Assembly: GCA_017477125.1 (NCBI GenBank)
Contig: JAFUXN010000127.1
Location: forward strand, 1 to 44,810
From: Selenomonadaceae bacterium
Lineage (GTDB): Bacteria > Bacillota > Negativicutes > Selenomonadales > Selenomonadaceae
Length of the DNA stretch: 44,810 bases
Direction of reading: 5' to 3'
The notes beneath the pieces are model-generated. The model did no database searches. It saw only the letters and a list, made by a program, of their open reading frames with translations, and was not told the origin of the DNA. The translations under genes were made by a program, and so were the position numbers. Below, one piece after another: positions 44,415 to 44,810 of this stretch; the first letter of the stretch is position 1; every line of letters starts with the position of its first letter.

Positions 44415-44810
44415 AAAAGAAGGCGTCGCCGCCGTGTCGCGTGGCGGACGACGCTGTATTCTCCGCTCAAAAAATTTTAGCCTCTGCTACATGAAAGGGC
44501 GCGCCGCCCCTTCGAGAGGCGGTCGCCCATCTTTTACCGTCGTCCCATAAAAAAGGCGTCGCTGCCGGTTCGCGGGGCGGACGACGCCAGCTCCCTCCGC
44601 CGTACAAAAATTTTTAGCCGTGCCATGTTGAATACGGTGAAAGTCGACCAAAGGAGAAGGGCGAGCCGCCCCATGCCGAGGCGGTCGCCCATCTTTCATC
44701 GCCGTCCCATAAAAAAGGCGTCGCCGCCGATTCGCGGGGCGGACGCCGCCGGCTCCCTCCGCCGTACAAAAATTTTTAGCCGTGCCATGTTGAATACGGT
44801 GAAAGTCGAC
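44415..44810. repeat. Tandem repeats with two palindromes per unit, no gene
   Basis: One unit runs 44549-44710 (162 bases), and the next copy starts at 44711 and continues past the window edge with few differences. A shorter, more diverged copy lies at about 44415-44548 and lacks about 30 bases of the unit. Each unit has a hairpin of the type GGCGTCGCCGCC / GGCGGACGACGCC after an A-run, an AAAAATTTTTAG block, and a second hairpin GGGCGAGCCGCC / GGCGGTCGCCC. The second hairpin resembles, in the opposite orientation, the left-edge palindromes at 18-346. Small open frames here are by-products of the repeat. Between 44326 and 44414 there is only the upstream region of the RyR gene, with no convincing promoter. 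Confidence 0.85.

Noticed and set aside
44411-44699. Small proteins encoded in the right-end repeats
   Set aside because: The open frames follow the palindromic repeat units and are the same repeat read in both directions; no ribosome site or domain.

Overview
The window looks like chromosome from an anaerobic, flagellated bacterium of moderately high GC, most likely a member of the Negativicutes (Selenomonas-type Firmicutes). The pointers are the spoIID-queA-tgt-yajC gene order, an electron-confurcating lactate dehydrogenase operon, a giant flagellin with FliB-type lysine methylation and O-GlcNAc-transferase-like glycosyltransferases, an NrdG-type activase and a tmRNA with an ordinary ...ALAA tag. 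The lineage is inferred from gene content, not from a database search.

Layout. 1-379 is a small array of GC-rich palindromic repeats. 380-877 (-) is a YgbA-family cysteine protein. 969-10632 (+) is one tight run of nine genes: two tandem GT2 glycosyltransferases, a 1155-aa protein with two OGT (GT41) domains, the flagellin methylase FliB, trpF, an ACT-domain protein, trpC and an acyltransferase carrying a G10 tract. It abuts cobS (-) with no gap. A divergent metal ABC ATPase/permease pair (11468-13048, +) in turn abuts a long minus-strand operon (20863 down to 13049): spoIID, queA, a chimeric queA/tgt duplicate, tgt, yajC, 5-formyl-THF cyclo-ligase, rsmB, rlmN and an exported histidine phosphatase. 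nrdG (+) converges on the lactate operon larA-lctD-etfA-etfB (22 to 26 kb, -). The giant flagellin (26386-29598, +), an aldo/keto reductase, a D,D-carboxypeptidase, a double-sensor hybrid histidine kinase with an overlapping solute-binding lipoprotein, ssrA (tmRNA) and a lone PTS IIA gene follow on the plus strand.

The right end (44325 down to 37578, -) is the most interesting part: a compact three-gene operon encoding a free-standing RyR-domain protein, a Ski2-like helicase, and a second Ski2-like helicase with a C-terminal TIR domain that keeps its predicted catalytic glutamate. I know of no named defence system with this composition. I propose it as a candidate immunity system in which nucleic-acid sensing by two helicases is coupled to TIR NADase activity, with the RyR protein as a possible nucleotide-ligand binder. 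The window ends in a second family of palindromic repeats (44415-44810).

How the genes work together: the left operon probably modifies the flagellin encoded 16 kb away (methylation plus O-glycosylation). The lactate operon oxidises D-lactate with NAD+ driven by reduced ferredoxin, and larA interconverts L- and D-lactate. The minus-strand operon combines queuosine synthesis, rRNA methylation and protein secretion. Several architectures point to local duplication: the tandem GT2 genes, the OGT-like protein whose second domain has lost its catalytic residues, the chimeric queA copy, the histidine kinase with two sensor modules, and reused promoter and terminator blocks.
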